From: Siccibacter turicensis LMG 23730
Lineage (GTDB): Bacteria > Pseudomonadota > Gammaproteobacteria > Enterobacterales > Enterobacteriaceae
DNA length: 64,000 nucleotides
Assembly: GCF_000463155.2 (NCBI RefSeq)
Contig: NZ_AWFZ01000028.1
Location: 1-64,000, forward strand
Reading direction: 5' to 3'
The notes under the pieces: model-generated
Seen by the model: the letters and a program-made list of their open reading frames with translations, nothing else
Databases searched by the model: none
What the model was told of the DNA's origin: nothing
Position numbers and translations under genes: made by a program
Shown here: positions 38,303 through 47,800 of the stretch, in pieces
How the letters are laid out: each line of letters opens with the position of its first letter
How positions within the stretch are numbered: position 1 is the stretch's first letter

Positions 38303-39001
38303 CTATATCGTCACCAGCCCCCTGACCCCATCGCGCGCCATGTCCGCCCCGCTCCCGCGCTGCACCACGCTGCCGCGAGACATCACCAGATAGCTGTCCG
38401 CCAGCTCGGCGGCAAAGTCATAGAACTGCTCAACCAGCAGAATCGCCATATCGCCCCGGTTTGCCAGCTGGCGGATAACCAGGCCAATCTCCTTGATAAC
38501 CGAGGGCTGGATCCCTTCCGTGGGCTCATCCAGGATCAGCAGCTGTGGCCGGGTGGCTAACGCCCGCCCGATGGCCAGCTGCTGCTGCTGGCCGCCGGAC
38601 AGATCCCCGCCGCGCCGGTGCTTCATTGCACTGAGCACCGGAAACAGCTGATAGATTTCCTCCGGCACCTGGCGGGCGTGGCGGGCCGGGAAGCGCGTCA
38701 GCCCCATCAGCAGGTTCTCCTCCACCGTCAGACGAGGAAAGATTTCACGCCCCTGGGGCACATAAGCCATCCCGGCCTGCACCCGCTGGTGCGGTTTGCG
38801 CGTGGTGATGGGCTTATCCTGCCAGGTCACGCTGCCCGAGCGCGCCGGCACCAGCCCCATCAGACACTTCAGCAGCGTGGTCTTCCCGACGCCGTTGCGC
38901 CCCAGCAGGCAGGTGACCTCGCCGATGCGCGCCTCAAAGGAGACGCCGCGTAATATATGGCTCCCACCGTAATACTGATTGAGTTCGTTGACCTGTAGCA
39001 T
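38303..39001 (-). CDS. urtE: Urea ABC transporter ATP-binding protein UrtE
   Basis: A 232-residue ABC ATPase with Walker A GRNGVGKTT, signature LSGGQQQQLAIGRAL and Walker B LLILDEPTEGIQP. The PSVIKEIG segment after Walker B is typical of UrtE/LivF-type subunits. It energises urea uptake together with UrtD. It is the last gene of urtABCDE and lies 26 bp after urtD. Confidence 0.92.
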   Translation of the reverse strand: MLQVNELNQYYGGSHILRGVSFEARIGEVTCLLGRNGVGKTTLLKCLMGLVPARSGSVTWQDKPITTRKPHQRVQAGMAYVPQGREIFPRLTVEENLLMGLTRFPARHARQVPEEIYQLFPVLSAMKHRRGGDLSGGQQQQLAIGRALATRPQLLILDEPTEGIQPSVIKEIGLVIRQLANRGDMAILLVEQFYDFAAELADSYLVMSRGSVVQRGSGADMARDGVRGLVTI

Positions 39002-39027
39002 CTGTTACTCCCCTTTAGCCCTGCGCC

Positions 39028-39828
39028 TTAACGCCCGAGATAGACTTCGATCACCTGCTCGTTAGCCTGCACCTCGCGCAGCGAGCCCTCGGCCAGCACC
39101 TGGCCCTGATGCAGCACCGTCACCCGATCGGCGATAGTTTCCACAAAGCCCATATCGTGCTCCACCACCATCAGGGAGTGCTTCCCGGCGAGGGTGCGAA
39201 ACAGCTCGGCGGTATATTCCGTCTCCGCGTCGGTCATGCCCGCCGCCGGCTCGTCGAGCAGCAGCAGGTGCGGCTCCTGCACCAACAGCATGCCGATCTC
39301 CAGAAACTGCTTCTGTCCGTGGGAGAGCAACCCGGCGCGACGATGCCGCTCGCCGCCAAGACGCAGTAGCGTCAGCATCTCGTCGATCCGATCGCGCTGC
39401 TCCCCGTTGAGCACCGCCCGCAGCGTGCCCCAGACGCTCTTGTCGCCCTTTTGGGCGATCTCAAGATTTTCAAACACCGTCAGGGCCTCAAACACCGTGG
39501 GCTTCTGAAACTTACGGCCAATGCCGCGTCGGGCGATGTCCGCCGGCTCCAGCGCGGTCAGGTCGGTAGATTGATCGTACCAGGCCCGTCCGCTGCGGGG
39601 CCGCGTTTTACCGGTGATCACGTCCATCAGGGTGGTTTTCCCGGCGCCGTTCGGGCCAATCACGCAGCGCAGCTCCCCGACGCCGATGCGCATCGACAGA
39701 TTGGTCAGCGCATTGAATCCGTCAAAGCTGACGTTGATCTCCTCGAGCTGCAGCACCGGGTCGGTCTGCTCACGAAACCGATCGCTCGGCTGCTGACGGG
39801 TAAAGAGTCCTTCTGAAGGCTGCATCAT
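39028..39828 (-). CDS. urtD: Urea ABC transporter ATP-binding protein UrtD
   Basis: A 266-residue ABC ATPase with Walker A GPNGAGKTT, signature LSHGQKQFLEIGM and Walker B LLLLDEPAAGMTDAE. ARRGIGRKFQKPTVFEALTVFENLE is characteristic of UrtD. A 25-residue N-terminal extension precedes the ABC core. It overlaps urtC by four bases (ATGA). Confidence 0.92.
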   Translation of the reverse strand: MMQPSEGLFTRQQPSDRFREQTDPVLQLEEINVSFDGFNALTNLSMRIGVGELRCVIGPNGAGKTTLMDVITGKTRPRSGRAWYDQSTDLTALEPADIARRGIGRKFQKPTVFEALTVFENLEIAQKGDKSVWGTLRAVLNGEQRDRIDEMLTLLRLGGERHRRAGLLSHGQKQFLEIGMLLVQEPHLLLLDEPAAGMTDAETEYTAELFRTLAGKHSLMVVEHDMGFVETIADRVTVLHQGQVLAEGSLREVQANEQVIEVYLGR

Positions 39829-40898
39829 TTCTCTCCTCTGCGCAGCAGGCCAATAACGCCGCGCGGTAAAAACAGCGTCACCAGGATAAAAATCAGTCCG
39901 AGGAACAGCTGCCAGTACTCAGGCATCGCCACGGTAAAGAAACTTTTCGCCCCGTTGACCAGACCGGCACCCAGCACCGGGCCAATCAGCGTCCCACGGC
40001 CACCGAGCGCCACCCAGATCGCCGCTTCGATAGAGTTGGTGGGGGACATTTCGCCAGGATTGATAATCCCGACCTGCGGGACGTAGAGCGCCCCCGCCAG
40101 CCCGCACAGCACCGCCGACAGCGTCCAGACCAGCAGCTTAAACCCGCGCGGATCGTAGCCGCAGTACATCAGCCGGTTTTCCGCATCGCGCACGGCGGTG
40201 AGGATGCGGCCAAACTTGCTGCGCGCCAGCGCAAAGCCCACCAGCAGCGCGGCCAGCAGCAGGATGACGCTGGCGAGAAACAGGCCGATACGCGTCGACA
40301 CCGCGGTAACCGGCTGGCCGAGCAGCGTGGTGAAACCGGTAAAGCCGTTATTGCCGCCGAACCCGGTTTCGTTGCGAAAGAACAGCAGCATCCCGGCCCA
40401 GGTCAGCGCCTGGGTCATAATGGAGAAGTAGACCCCTTTGATTTTCGAGCGGAAGGCAAACCAGCCAAACACCAGCGCCAGCAGGCCCGGCAGCGCTACC
40501 ACCAGCACCATCGCCCAGGCGAAATGGTCGGTGCCCCACCAGAACCAGGGCAGCTCCCGCCAGGAGAGATACGACATAAACGCCGGTAGCCCGTCGCCCG
40601 CGGCCTGGCGCATCAGGTACATACCCATGGCGTAGCCGCCGAGGGCAAAGAACAGCCCGTGCCCCAGAGAGAGCAGCCCGGCATAGCCCCACACCAGATC
40701 CAGCGCCACAGCGACCACCGCGTAACACAGCACTTTACCGACCAGCGTCAGGGTGTAGGTGGAGAGGCTCAGAGGATGCGCGGCCGGCAGCAGCGCGAGA
40801 AACGGCATAATCAACAGCAGCGCCACCAGCACCGAACCGAGCAGCATGCTCAGGCGCGGCGCGCGGCGCGTCAGGGTTAACGTCAGCGGCTGGCTCAT
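39825..40898 (-). CDS. urtC: Urea ABC transporter permease UrtC
   Basis: A 357-residue LivM-type permease with about ten membrane segments. GYAGLLSLGHGLFFALGGYAMGMYL is the branched-chain-permease motif, and GRGTLIGPVLGAGLVNGAKSFF near the C-terminus is typical of UrtC. It forms the membrane channel with UrtB. The start shares one base with the urtB stop. Confidence 0.92.
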   Translation of the reverse strand: MSQPLTLTLTRRAPRLSMLLGSVLVALLLIMPFLALLPAAHPLSLSTYTLTLVGKVLCYAVVAVALDLVWGYAGLLSLGHGLFFALGGYAMGMYLMRQAAGDGLPAFMSYLSWRELPWFWWGTDHFAWAMVLVVALPGLLALVFGWFAFRSKIKGVYFSIMTQALTWAGMLLFFRNETGFGGNNGFTGFTTLLGQPVTAVSTRIGLFLASVILLLAALLVGFALARSKFGRILTAVRDAENRLMYCGYDPRGFKLLVWTLSAVLCGLAGALYVPQVGIINPGEMSPTNSIEAAIWVALGGRGTLIGPVLGAGLVNGAKSFFTVAMPEYWQLFLGLIFILVTLFLPRGVIGLLRRGEK

Positions 40899-42463
40899 CA
40901 GTCTGTCACCCTCCCTTTGAGTGCAAACAACCCCTGCGGGCGTTTCTGAATAAACAGGATCACCAGCACCAGAATGGCGATTTTCGCCAGCACCGCGCCG
41001 ATCTGCGGTTCAAGAATTTTGTTGAAGATGCCCAGCCCAAACGCCGCCGCGACGCTGCCCGCCAGCTGCCCGACGCCGCCCAGCACCACCACCAGGAAGG
41101 AGTCGATGATGTAGCCCTGGCCCAGTTCAGGTCCGACGTTGCCAAGCTGCGACAGCGCCACGCCGCCCAGCCCGGCGATCCCCGACCCGAGGCCAAACGC
41201 CAGCATATCGACGCGCCCGGTAGGCACGCCGCAGCAGGCGGCCATGGCGCGGTTCTGGGTAACGGCGCGGATCTGCATCCCCAGCCGGGTTCGGCTCAGG
41301 ATAAGCCAGGTAAAGAGCAGCACCAGCAGCACAAAGCCCACCACCACCAGCCGGTTCCACGGCAGGATCAGGTTCGGCAGCACCTGCCACCCGCCCGACA
41401 GCCATGCCGGGTTCGCCACTTCGAGGTTCTGTGCGCCAAAGGTCATGCGCACCAGTTGGATCAGCATCAGGCTGATCCCCCAGGTCGCCAGCAGGGTCTC
41501 CAGCGGGCGACCATAGAGATGGCGGATCACCGTGCGCTCCAGCGCCATGCCGATCCCGGCGGTGACCACAAACGCCACCGGCAGGGCTGCCAGCGGATAC
41601 AGCGTCAGCCACTGCGGCGCGAACTGGCTGAAGGCGCTCTGCACCAGCCAGGCGCTGTAGGCCCCGAGCATCAGCATCTCGCCGTGCGCCATGTTGATGA
41701 CCCCGAGCAGACCGTAGGTGATCGCCAGGCCCAGGGCGGCTAACAGCAGAATCGAGCCCAGCGAAACGCCCATAAACGCCTGCCCCAGCAGCTCACCCAC
41801 TTTCAGGCGCTGTTCGATTTTGCGCACGCTCTGCGCCGCCGCCTCGCGCACTCTGGCGTCCGGTTCATGCCGGGCGTCGGTAAAGGGTTGCAGCCGGGCG
41901 CGGGTTTGCGGATCGGCGGTCTGCCCGAGCAGCGTCACGGCATTCAGGCGCAGCGCCGCATCGGGACTGGCGAGCTGTAGCCCGGCTAGCGCCCCGGTCA
42001 ACGCCGCGCGCACCTGCTCATCCTGCTCCGCCGCCAGACACGCCGCGATAAGCGGCTGGAGCGCAGGCTGGGGATCGCGGCTCAGCTCACGCGCCGCCGC
42101 CTCACGCTCCGTGACGTTGTCACTTACAAGCCGATGGGTCGCGATGGCCAACGCCGTCTCGTTGCGCAGACGATTGGTCAGGCGCACTTTTTTCAGCGCG
42201 CCCTGCGGTGAGGTGGCCGCGCCCAGCGGCGTCAACGTGCCGTCGCGCCGGGTAAAGGGATGTTTCGCCTCATCCACCACCAGACTCTCCTCGCCCAGCG
42301 CCATCAGCAGCGGCAGCCGCGCAGGATCCGGTGACGTCGCCCAGCGTTGCAGCAGCGTGCTCTGCTGACTGCGACCGGCAGCGGCAAAGTCATCGGCGTC
42401 TGCCGCCTGGGCCAGGCCGGACATCAGCCAGGTGGCTATCAACAGCCAGCGTAAAAGTTGCAT
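40898..42463 (-). CDS. urtB: Urea ABC transporter permease UrtB with long N-terminal extension
   Basis: A 521-residue protein. A signal-like helix at 1-20 is followed by about 200 residues of helical, HEAT-like repeats rich in Ala/Leu/Arg (AARELSRDPQPALQPLIAACL), then a LivH-type permease of eight or so helices starting near 225 (GVINMAHGEMLMLGAY). UrtB proteins of proteobacteria commonly carry this extension; its role is unknown. It sits 88 bp after urtA, with a hairpin between them. Confidence 0.92.
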   Translation of the reverse strand: MQLLRWLLIATWLMSGLAQAADADDFAAAGRSQQSTLLQRWATSPDPARLPLLMALGEESLVVDEAKHPFTRRDGTLTPLGAATSPQGALKKVRLTNRLRNETALAIATHRLVSDNVTEREAAARELSRDPQPALQPLIAACLAAEQDEQVRAALTGALAGLQLASPDAALRLNAVTLLGQTADPQTRARLQPFTDARHEPDARVREAAAQSVRKIEQRLKVGELLGQAFMGVSLGSILLLAALGLAITYGLLGVINMAHGEMLMLGAYSAWLVQSAFSQFAPQWLTLYPLAALPVAFVVTAGIGMALERTVIRHLYGRPLETLLATWGISLMLIQLVRMTFGAQNLEVANPAWLSGGWQVLPNLILPWNRLVVVGFVLLVLLFTWLILSRTRLGMQIRAVTQNRAMAACCGVPTGRVDMLAFGLGSGIAGLGGVALSQLGNVGPELGQGYIIDSFLVVVLGGVGQLAGSVAAAFGLGIFNKILEPQIGAVLAKIAILVLVILFIQKRPQGLFALKGRVTD

Positions 42464-42511
42464 GGTCTTCTCCTGTAAACGGCGCGAAACCGCTTGCGGA
42501 CGGGCCGGTTC

Positions 42512-42539
42512 CGGTGCGGCGAGCGTGCCCGCCGCACCG
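42512..42539 (-). other. Intra-operon hairpin between urtA and urtB
   Basis: A perfect 10-bp stem CGGTGCGGCG / CGCCGCACCG lies in the urtA-urtB gap with no T run. Such hairpins often protect the upstream mRNA so that the binding protein is made in excess over the permeases; this role is inferred. Confidence 0.55.
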
Positions 42540-42550
42540 AAGGCGCGTCG

Positions 42551-43822
42551 TTATTGCGCGGCGGTTTTTACCGGCGTGTCGGGCTTTTTATCGTTACCGG
42601 CGATATACGGGCTCCACGGCTGGGCGCGGACCGGCTGTTCGGTCTGCCACACCACGTTGAACTGGCCGTTGCTTTCGATTTCGCCGATCATCACCGGCTT
42701 GTGCAGGTGGTGGTTGGTCTTATCCATGGTCAGAGTAAAGCCCGATGGCGCGCTGAAGGATTGCCCGGCCATCGCCGCACGCACCTTGTCCACATCCGTG
42801 GTGCCCGCCTTCTCAACCGCCTGCGCCCACATATGCAGCCCGACGTAGGTCGCTTCCATCGGATCGTTGGTCACCACGGTGTCGGCGTTCGGCAGCTTGT
42901 GCGCTTTGGCGTAAGCGCGGTAATCCGCGACGAATTTCTGGTTCTCGGGGTTATCCACCGACTCGAAGTAGTTCCAGGCGGCGAGGTTGCCGACCAGCGG
43001 TTTGGTGTCGATGCCGCGCAGCTCCTCTTCGCCCACCGAGAACGCCACCACCGGCACATCGGTCGCCTTCAGCCCCTGGTTTGCCAGCTCTTTATAGAAC
43101 GGGACGTTGGAGTCGCCGTTGATGGTGGATACCACGGCGGTTTTCCCACCAGCGGAGAACTTTTTGATGTCGCTGACGATGGTCTGGTAGTCGCTGTAGC
43201 CGAACGGGGTGTAGACCTCCTGAATGTCGCTGTCCTTCACCCCTTTTGAGTGCAGGAAGGCGCGCAGGATCTTGTTGGTGGTACGCGGGTAGACATAGTC
43301 GGTGCCGAGCAGGAAGAAGCGTTTAGCCTCGCCGCCGTCCTCGCTCATCAGATACTCCACCGCCGGAATGGCCTGCTGGTTAGGGGCGGCCCCGGTATAG
43401 AACACGTTCGGCGACATCTCTTCCCCTTCGTACTGCACCGGGTAGAACAGCAGGCCGTTCAGCTCCTCAAACACCGGCAGCACCGATTTACGCGAGACCG
43501 ACGTCCAGCAGCCAAACACCGCGGCAACCTTATCCTGACTCAGCAGCTGGCGCGCCTTCTCGGCGAACAGCGGCCAGTTGGAGGCCGGATCCACCACCAC
43601 CGGTTCGAGCTGTTTCCCGAGCACCCCACCGCTGGCGTTGATCTCGGCGATGGTCATCAGCGCCACGTCCTTGAGCGGCGTTTCGGAGATCGCCATGGTG
43701 CCGGAGAGGGAGTGCATGATGCCCACTTTAATGGTGTCTGCCGCCTGCGCGCTGAAGGCGAATCCCATGCTGATGACCGAGGCGGAAAGGGCAAACGCTT
43801 TAAGTAATGTACGTCGATGCAT
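42551..43822 (-). CDS. urtA: Urea ABC transporter substrate-binding protein UrtA
   Basis: A 423-residue periplasmic binding protein with an N-terminal signal peptide ending SAQAADTIKVG; RRTLLKAF in it resembles a twin-arginine motif, so the export route is uncertain. IKVGIMHSLSGTMAISETPLKD, VVDPASNWPLFAEKARQLL and FGCWTSVSRKSVLPVFEE are UrtA hallmarks. It binds urea (or short amides) for the UrtBC channel. AGGAGT precedes the ATG. It lies 30 bp after the GntR gene. Confidence 0.95.
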   Translation of the reverse strand: MHRRTLLKAFALSASVISMGFAFSAQAADTIKVGIMHSLSGTMAISETPLKDVALMTIAEINASGGVLGKQLEPVVVDPASNWPLFAEKARQLLSQDKVAAVFGCWTSVSRKSVLPVFEELNGLLFYPVQYEGEEMSPNVFYTGAAPNQQAIPAVEYLMSEDGGEAKRFFLLGTDYVYPRTTNKILRAFLHSKGVKDSDIQEVYTPFGYSDYQTIVSDIKKFSAGGKTAVVSTINGDSNVPFYKELANQGLKATDVPVVAFSVGEEELRGIDTKPLVGNLAAWNYFESVDNPENQKFVADYRAYAKAHKLPNADTVVTNDPMEATYVGLHMWAQAVEKAGTTDVDKVRAAMAGQSFSAPSGFTLTMDKTNHHLHKPVMIGEIESNGQFNVVWQTEQPVRAQPWSPYIAGNDKKPDTPVKTAAQ

Positions 43823-43852
43823 AGTTCACTCCTGAAAAATAGCTGTGCGTAA

Positions 43853-44554
43853 TTAGCGAAACTTCGATTGCCGCGCGTCGTGCAGCATATGAAGTGTTAT
43901 TTTGCGAACCTCTTTCTGACTGTGGGCGATATGCCCGGACAACAGGGTTTGCGCCTCCTCCTGGTGACGGTTAAGAATGGCGAGCAGGATGCAGCTGTGC
44001 TCGTCGTACGTGGCCTTCACGCGCGCCGGCTGGGTAAAGTCCATGCGGCGCACGATGCGGATTTTGTCGGTCAGGTCGCGATGCACCCGCGCCATCTCCG
44101 GGTTGCCGGCGGCGTTCACCAGCGTCATATGAAACGCCTCGTCGTGCCCCGCCACGCTCTCGCCTTCGGGCAGCGGCGGCGCATCAATCCAGAACGCTTT
44201 CAGGGTGTGGATCGCGGGCGGCATGGCGTCTGGCGCCCGTTCACACAGCCGCTTCACCGCTTCGCACTCCAGCACAATGCGCAGGTCGTACAGCGCCTCC
44301 AGGTAGTCGAAGTCGATGTGCTTCACCTGCCACCCGCTGCGCGGCTGCACCGCCAGATAGCCCTCCTGCTCCAGGGCATACAGCGCCTGACGCACCGGGG
44401 TACGGCTCGCCGCCATGCGCAGCGCGATGTCGTTCTCGCTAAAGCGATCGCCGGGCAGCAGCTGGAAATCGAAGATCGCCTGTTTAAGCAGCCGGTAAAT
44501 CCGATCGGCCTGGCCTTCGGCGTTCAGCGGTTTATCCCTTTTTTGCACGGGCAT
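43853..44554 (-). CDS. GntR-family (FCD) regulator of the urea cluster
   Basis: The 233-residue protein has an N-terminal winged helix (ILPGDRFSEND-type region with SENDIALRMAASRTPVRQALYALEQEGYL) and an FCD ligand domain (YDLRIVLECEAVKRLC, HDEAFHMTLVNAAGNPEMARVHRDL, SGHIAHSQKEV). FCD proteins bind small acids and metals. Its place between uca and urtA, on the same strand, makes it the likely cluster regulator; ligand and sign of control are unknown. Confidence 0.88.
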   Translation of the reverse strand: MPVQKRDKPLNAEGQADRIYRLLKQAIFDFQLLPGDRFSENDIALRMAASRTPVRQALYALEQEGYLAVQPRSGWQVKHIDFDYLEALYDLRIVLECEAVKRLCERAPDAMPPAIHTLKAFWIDAPPLPEGESVAGHDEAFHMTLVNAAGNPEMARVHRDLTDKIRIVRRMDFTQPARVKATYDEHSCILLAILNRHQEEAQTLLSGHIAHSQKEVRKITLHMLHDARQSKFR

Positions 44555-44583
44555 GGTGATGCTCCTGAGTCGTGTGCCATTGC

Positions 44584-44660
44584 GGGTGCGCTACGCTTAC
44601 CCGCCCTACAAACCGGGAGTACGAGGTGCAGTACGTAGGGTGGGTAAGCAACGCGTACCC
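44584..44660. repeat. REP-like imperfect inverted repeat
   Basis: A 26-base arm at 44584-44609 and an inverted arm at 44635-44660 agree at 21 of 26 positions, around a 25-base spacer. The arms contain the GTAGGGTGGGTAAG pattern common in dispersed intergenic repeats of proteobacteria. It sits between the GntR gene and uca. Confidence 0.65.
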
Positions 44661-44810
44661 ACCTTCAGTCACCAGAGTAAAAACGAGGCCAGATGAACGT
44701 CTGACCGTCGGCGGCGCAGGCAGATTGCGCGCGGACTGCACGGACCGAGGGGAGCGTACACGCAGTACGTGACCCTCGGGAGTACAGCCCAGGCGCGAGC
44801 TGGCCAGTGA

Positions 44811-44850
44811 GCCAGGTCTGGCACCCGTAAGCCAGGTCAGGCGCCCACCA
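44811..44850. repeat. 20-bp tandem duplication at the end of uca
   Basis: GCCAGGTCTGGCACCCGTAA (44811-44830) is followed by GCCAGGTCAGGCGCCCACCA (44831-44850); 15 of 20 positions agree. The second copy covers the uca stop codon. The 160 bases between the inverted repeat and this duplication hold no gene I can support. Confidence 0.5.
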
Positions 44851-47800
44851 GCCACAGCAGCGCATCGCCAGGCACCACGGTGCGCCCCTGCTGGCAGCGG
44901 ATATGCGACACCGTGCCCGCGCAGGGGGCGCTGATCGTCAGCTCCATCTTCATCGCCTCCACCACGATCAGCGGATCGCCCTGCTTCACCGTCTGGCCGG
45001 GTTCAACCAGGATCTTCCAGATATTGCCGTTGAGATCGGCGCTCACCCGCTGGCCCTCGGGCTGCACGTCCGGCTCCGCCGGCGCGGCAAACGCGGCCTC
45101 TGCGTCGCCCTCGTGAGCCTGCCAGTGCGCCACCTCGGCGCTGAACGCCGCCTGCTGGCACGCCCTGAACGCCGCGATCTCCGCCGCGTTGTCATCCAGG
45201 AACTGGCGATAGTGCGCCACGTCAAACAGGCTCTCTTCGATGCGGATCGACGCCCGGCCCTCGCGGAACGCCTCCCGGAAGGTGGTCAGCTCCGCCTCAG
45301 AAACCGGGTAGAAGCGCACCTGGTCGAAGAACTTCAGCAGCCAGGGCTCATCTCCGAACTGCGGGTTTTTCAGAAAGGTGTTCCAGATCGGCAGCGTGCG
45401 CCCCACCAGCTGGTAGCCGCCGGGGGAGTCCATCCCGTAGATGCACATGTACATTCCCCCGATCCCCACCGTGCCTTCGGCGGTCCAGGTGCGCGCCGGG
45501 CTGTACTTTGAGCTGAGCAGGCGATGGCGCGGGTCCACCGGCACCGCACAGGGCGCGCCAAGATAGACATCCCCGAGGCCGAGCACCAGATAGCTGGCAT
45601 CGAACAGGATCTGCCGCACCGCGTCCCGGGAGGCCAGGCCGTTGGCGCGAGCGATAAAATCGACGTTGTTTGGCAACCACGGCGCCTCGCTGCATACCGT
45701 CTGCTGGTAGCGATCCACCGCCGCCAGGGTGGCGCTGTCTTCGAAGGCCATCGGCAGCCAGACGATGCGGGACGGCACCTTCAGGGTGCTCACATCCCCC
45801 AGCGCGCGCTCCGTCTCCAGCAGCCGCGCCAGCAGATCCCCCTGGGAGAGACGGCGGGTATCAAAACGCACCTGCAGCGAGCGCACGCCCGGCGAGAGTT
45901 CCTCGATGCCCGGTATCGCCGCGGCGCGCAGTGCCTCCATCAGCAGGTGAACGCGCAGGCGCAGCGTCAGATCCATCACGTTGTCGCCGTACTCGATCAG
46001 CACATAGCTGTCGCCCGCCTGACGCCACACGACGGCGGGCATCACGCCCTGTGCCGGGCGTTCGGCGAGAATGGCCGCGCTGGAGGTCCCCTGCGGCACA
46101 ATCGATGCCGGCACAGCCGACGGGACCGGCACCGCGCGCAGGGTGTCAATCGTCTGCTGCTGGATCACTTCCAGCGCCCGGGCCTGGGCAACGGTAATGG
46201 GATGGAAACGGATGCGGTCCCCCGGCTTCACCTGCCCCACCTTCCACAGCTCGGCTTTGGCGATGGTGACCGGGCAGACAAAGCCCCCGAGGCTCGGGCC
46301 GTCGTGGGTGAGGATCACCGGGAAATCGCCGGTGAAGTTGATCGCGCCGATGGCGTATTCGCAGTCGTGAACGTTGGAGGGGTGCAGCCCCGCCTCGCCG
46401 CCGTCGGCGCGGGTCCACTGCGGTTTCGGGCCGACGAGACGCACGCCCAGCCGGTTGGCGTTGTAGTGCACCTGCCACTCGGCGTCGAAGAAGCTCGCCA
46501 TCGAATCCGGGGTAAAGAAGTCCGGCGCGCCGTGCGGGCCATACAGCACGCCGATATCCCACACCTCGCCGTAGCGCGGGATCAACGCCGGATCGGCGGC
46601 CTGCGGCAGCGTAACGGGCGCAGGCGTGGTGCAGGCGGGCAGCGCCGGCTGGGAGATGGCCAGCAGATCCCCCGGGCGCAGCGTGCGTCCGGCGTGGCCG
46701 CCGAACTGTCCCAGCGCAAAGGTCGCCCGGCTGCCGAGGCAGACCGGAACGTCTATGCCGTTGCGCACCGCCAGACAGGTACGGCACCCGGACACGGCGC
46801 GCCCCAGGGTCAGGGTCTGCCCGGCGCTGACGCTCACCGGCTGCCACCAGGGGACGCTCTCCCCGTCAATGTCCGCCGGGCATAGCGCCCCGGTCAGCGC
46901 AATAGTCGCATCGGTGTGAAAACGCAGGGTCGGCCCCTGAAGCGTGAACTCCAGCCCGGCCGCTTCCGGATGGTTGCCTACGATGCGGTTCGCCAGCCGG
47001 AAGGCAAAGTCATCCATCGGGCCGGACGGCGGAACGCCAACGTCCCAGTAGCCGGTGCGCCCCGGATAATCCTGGACGCTGCTCCAGGTGCCCGGCTCCA
47101 GCACCTCGATCACGCTGGCCTGCCAGCTCACCGCATCCAGCAGCCGCGTCCACATCGTGCCGGCCCGGAATGCATCGAGGCGCACAATCTGACGCAGGTA
47201 ATCAAGGTTGGTGGCAATGCCGTGCAGCCGGGTGGCCGCCAGCGCCGCATCAAGCTTGTCGAGCGCCTCCTGCCGCGTGTCGCCCTTGACGATGATTTTG
47301 GCAATGGTCGGGTCGTAAAACGGGCTTATCTCCGCGCCGGTGCTGACCCAGGTATCGACCCGCACCGTCTCGGGAAACGCCACGTCGGTCAGGACGCCGG
47401 GGCTGGGCTGGAAGTTTTTCAGCGGATCTTCGGCATAGACGCGCACTTCAATCGAGGCGCCCTGAGGCGGCTGGCGAAGGCGTGCCCAGTCGGGTGCCAC
47501 GCCGGCGGCGATGTTAACCATGCACGCCACCAGGTCGATACCGGTGACCATCTCGGTGACTGGGTGCTCCACCTGCAGCCGGGTATTCACTTCCAGGAAA
47601 TAGAAGCGGTCCTGCTGCGGGTCATAGATAAACTCCACGGTGCCGGCGCTGCGATAGTTAACCGACTCCCCCAGCGCCACGGCGGCGCGATGCAGCGCGG
47701 CGCGGGTGGCATCGGGCAGACAGGGAGCCGGCGTCTCCTCCACCACCTTCTGATTCCGGCGCTGGAGCGTGCAGTCGCGCTCGCCGAGCGCCACCACCGT

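Noticed and set aside
43823-44836. Sigma-54 promoter for the urt genes
   Set aside because: Nitrogen-controlled genes often have TGGCAC-N5-TTGCA; no acceptable match was found before urtA, the GntR gene or atzF.
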